NCBI RefSeq assembly: GCF_963966145.1
Contig: NC_091050.1
Span: 6,262,001-6,326,000, forward strand
Length of the DNA stretch: 64,000 nucleotides
Reading direction: 5' to 3'
DNA from: Tenebrio molitor
Taxonomy: Eukaryota > Arthropoda > Insecta > Coleoptera > Tenebrionidae
Numbering within the stretch: the first letter of the stretch is position 1; each line of letters starts with the position of its first letter. Made by a program: the position numbers and the translations under genes. The notes under the pieces are model-generated. The model ran no database searches. It was not told the origin of the DNA and was given only the letters and a program-made list of their open reading frames with translations. This document shows, one piece after another, positions 62,618 to 64,000 of this stretch.

Positions 62618-62980
62618 GTCCACGTAATAAATTTAACCACCGACAGGACTGTTATCATTTTTTCCGCAAACTATCAATCAAATTCATACCCGTTCATGTG
62701 CTTACACATCCATTGACAACGAAGCACGAAAAAAAATTACTAGATCAAAATGCTCGAATGAAAAACAGTAAAAACTGTTAGTATTAGAACAGCGGTCGTT
62801 CTTTCTTCGAAAAACTGCCGCACAAAAACATTTTCACTTACTCTTTCGTTTCAATTGATGAGATTATCCCATGGGCATAAGTGCCAAATTAGGGGTTAGA
62901 ACAATGTAACAAAATATTCCATTAAAAAAACATCAATATGTAAATAATGTTCTATTTGTGGTTAAATTTATTACGTGGAC
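62618..62980 (-). mobile_element. Complete MITE, GTCCACGTAATAAATTT family (363 bp)
   Basis: Starts GTCCACGTAATAAATTTAAC and ends in the inverse; 23-bp terminal repeats (…AACCAC). The interior matches 28438-28712 and 10618-10876 in reverse orientation. This is the only copy in the window with both ends. Confidence 0.85.
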
Positions 62981-64000
62981 TTCCATAATACCCGGTATAC
63001 ATACCTAGTAGACATTTCGAGACAATGCGTTCAGATCATCATTAAAGCATAACGCCGTGCTTTACTACGTTTGTCGCAAGAGTTGACGCAGAAAACTATG
63101 TCTAGTGTCAACAACCGGCAACAAAATTTTAACATTATTTTATTTTTACGTTCAGTGTTGATGCCATTTAATTACAAAAAACTGCCATGTCCAGAAAGCG
63201 TAACTTTCTTCTCGCAAAATAGTGAGGAAAATTCGTTTTTCCTCTCTACAGAGGAAAAAATTCCAGTGTTGCATGATTTACCTCCTACCTATTTACCTAT
63301 TTACCTATTGATCACAATTAGGCGTTGTTAACTCCGATCAACCTGAAAATACCGCAGTATTAACGGGATGACCGAATATTAGATGACGAGTATAAAAACT
63401 GAAACAAATGACAAAGTTAACGTGATTTTAAAAAGACGGAAAATACAACAAACTCCAAATTCTTCAGCATGATGCTTTTCATAACATATGTACCTATATG
63501 ATGTAAATAATTCGTATTTTCCTGTTTGAATTCAGTAGAACCAAAAATTTCACTTTTTATCCTTGGATGTCAATTTCATTCTTAAACATTTTGGTGTTAC
63601 TGTCTTTACGCAGTTGGTGTAGGTAATACGTGTAGCATAAACTTCGAAATAAACAAATTATGATTTTATTTAAATGAGAAAGTTGGTAACTACTAAATAA
63701 CTTCTACATTATCGATTCATTTAGTTATGTAATAGTTAACTAGAACAGATACTCAGCGACTATACAAGGTTGTGACGTTTTTTTTTATATGCAAACGTTG
63801 GTCATTCTGCCCATAATTCCGTGTTTAACAAAACATAGCCATTTTTATAGCATATAAGGAGGACGAGAAAGAAGTGAATTCATCGATTTAATTAAAAGAA
63901 ACACTACATATTTTAAAAATTAAATAAAGCTAAGTGATTAGAGAAAATGTTCGAAATGCTGCACCTTGCTGCACGCAAATTGTTGTTCGTGGCTGAATGT
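62981..64000. other. Intergenic to window end, nothing recognised
   Basis: An 86-codon frame at 63071-63331 has no recognisable domain, and its end is a TACCTATT repeat translating as low complexity; I do not call it a gene. Confidence 0.4.

Noticed and set aside
63071..63331. 86-codon plus-strand ORF
   Set aside because: No domain, low-complexity end, no splice context.

Overview
The window is AT-rich animal DNA with spliced genes, short phase-conserved introns and many small DNA transposons. A RasGAP of the Gap1/RASA3 type and a cluster of seven juvenile-hormone-binding-protein (JHBP/takeout) family genes point to an insect. A beetle is my guess, but nothing in the sequence proves the order.

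Layout: 751-12353 (minus) is one complete nine-exon Gap1/RASA3-type gene. I rebuilt it exon by exon; the exons sum to 2526 nt and encode 841 aa (C2-C2-RasGAP-PH-Btk). Its large introns carry a 0.96-kb foldback element (6273-7231) and other repeats. 12354-20888 is mostly unremarkable intergenic DNA with a decayed transposase tail and one TIR element. 20889-56439 holds seven intact JHBP/takeout genes, referred to here as A to G: A 20889-22640 (-), B 26147-27768 (+), C 30372-31981 (+), D 32601-33552 (+), E 33955-36435 (-), F 44869-47871 (+) and G 53506-56439 (+). Every one has a signal-peptide first exon, a C-x9-C pair at the mature N-terminus, and reading frames that close exactly when the exons are joined (244-257 aa). 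Five share the exon plan ~60-70 / ~232-250 / 134 / 150 / ~150-180 nt with intron phases 1-2-1-1. F has lost the last intron. A has gained one intron inside exon 2 and lost the one between exons 3 and 4.

The DNA between the genes is a graveyard of transposable elements: palindromic MITEs, Tc1/mariner-type elements, fragments of IS630-like transposases, 5'-truncated LINE copies, a tRNA-derived SINE and a Helitron with exact A|TC...CTAG|T ends that contains two other insertions. At 56979-58225 a 17-bp inverted repeat encloses an unrecognised ORF made of four ~200-bp tandem repeats, broken by one stop codon.

Function: Gap1 should switch off Ras downstream of receptor tyrosine kinases at the membrane. 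The JHBP/takeout proteins should be secreted carriers of small hydrophobic ligands (juvenile hormone-like or other lipids). I see no functional link between Gap1 and the cluster beyond adjacency. Apart from the repeat-rich ORF I found no convincing undescribed system; the points most worth following are gene-structure changes in the JHBP cluster and nested transposon history.
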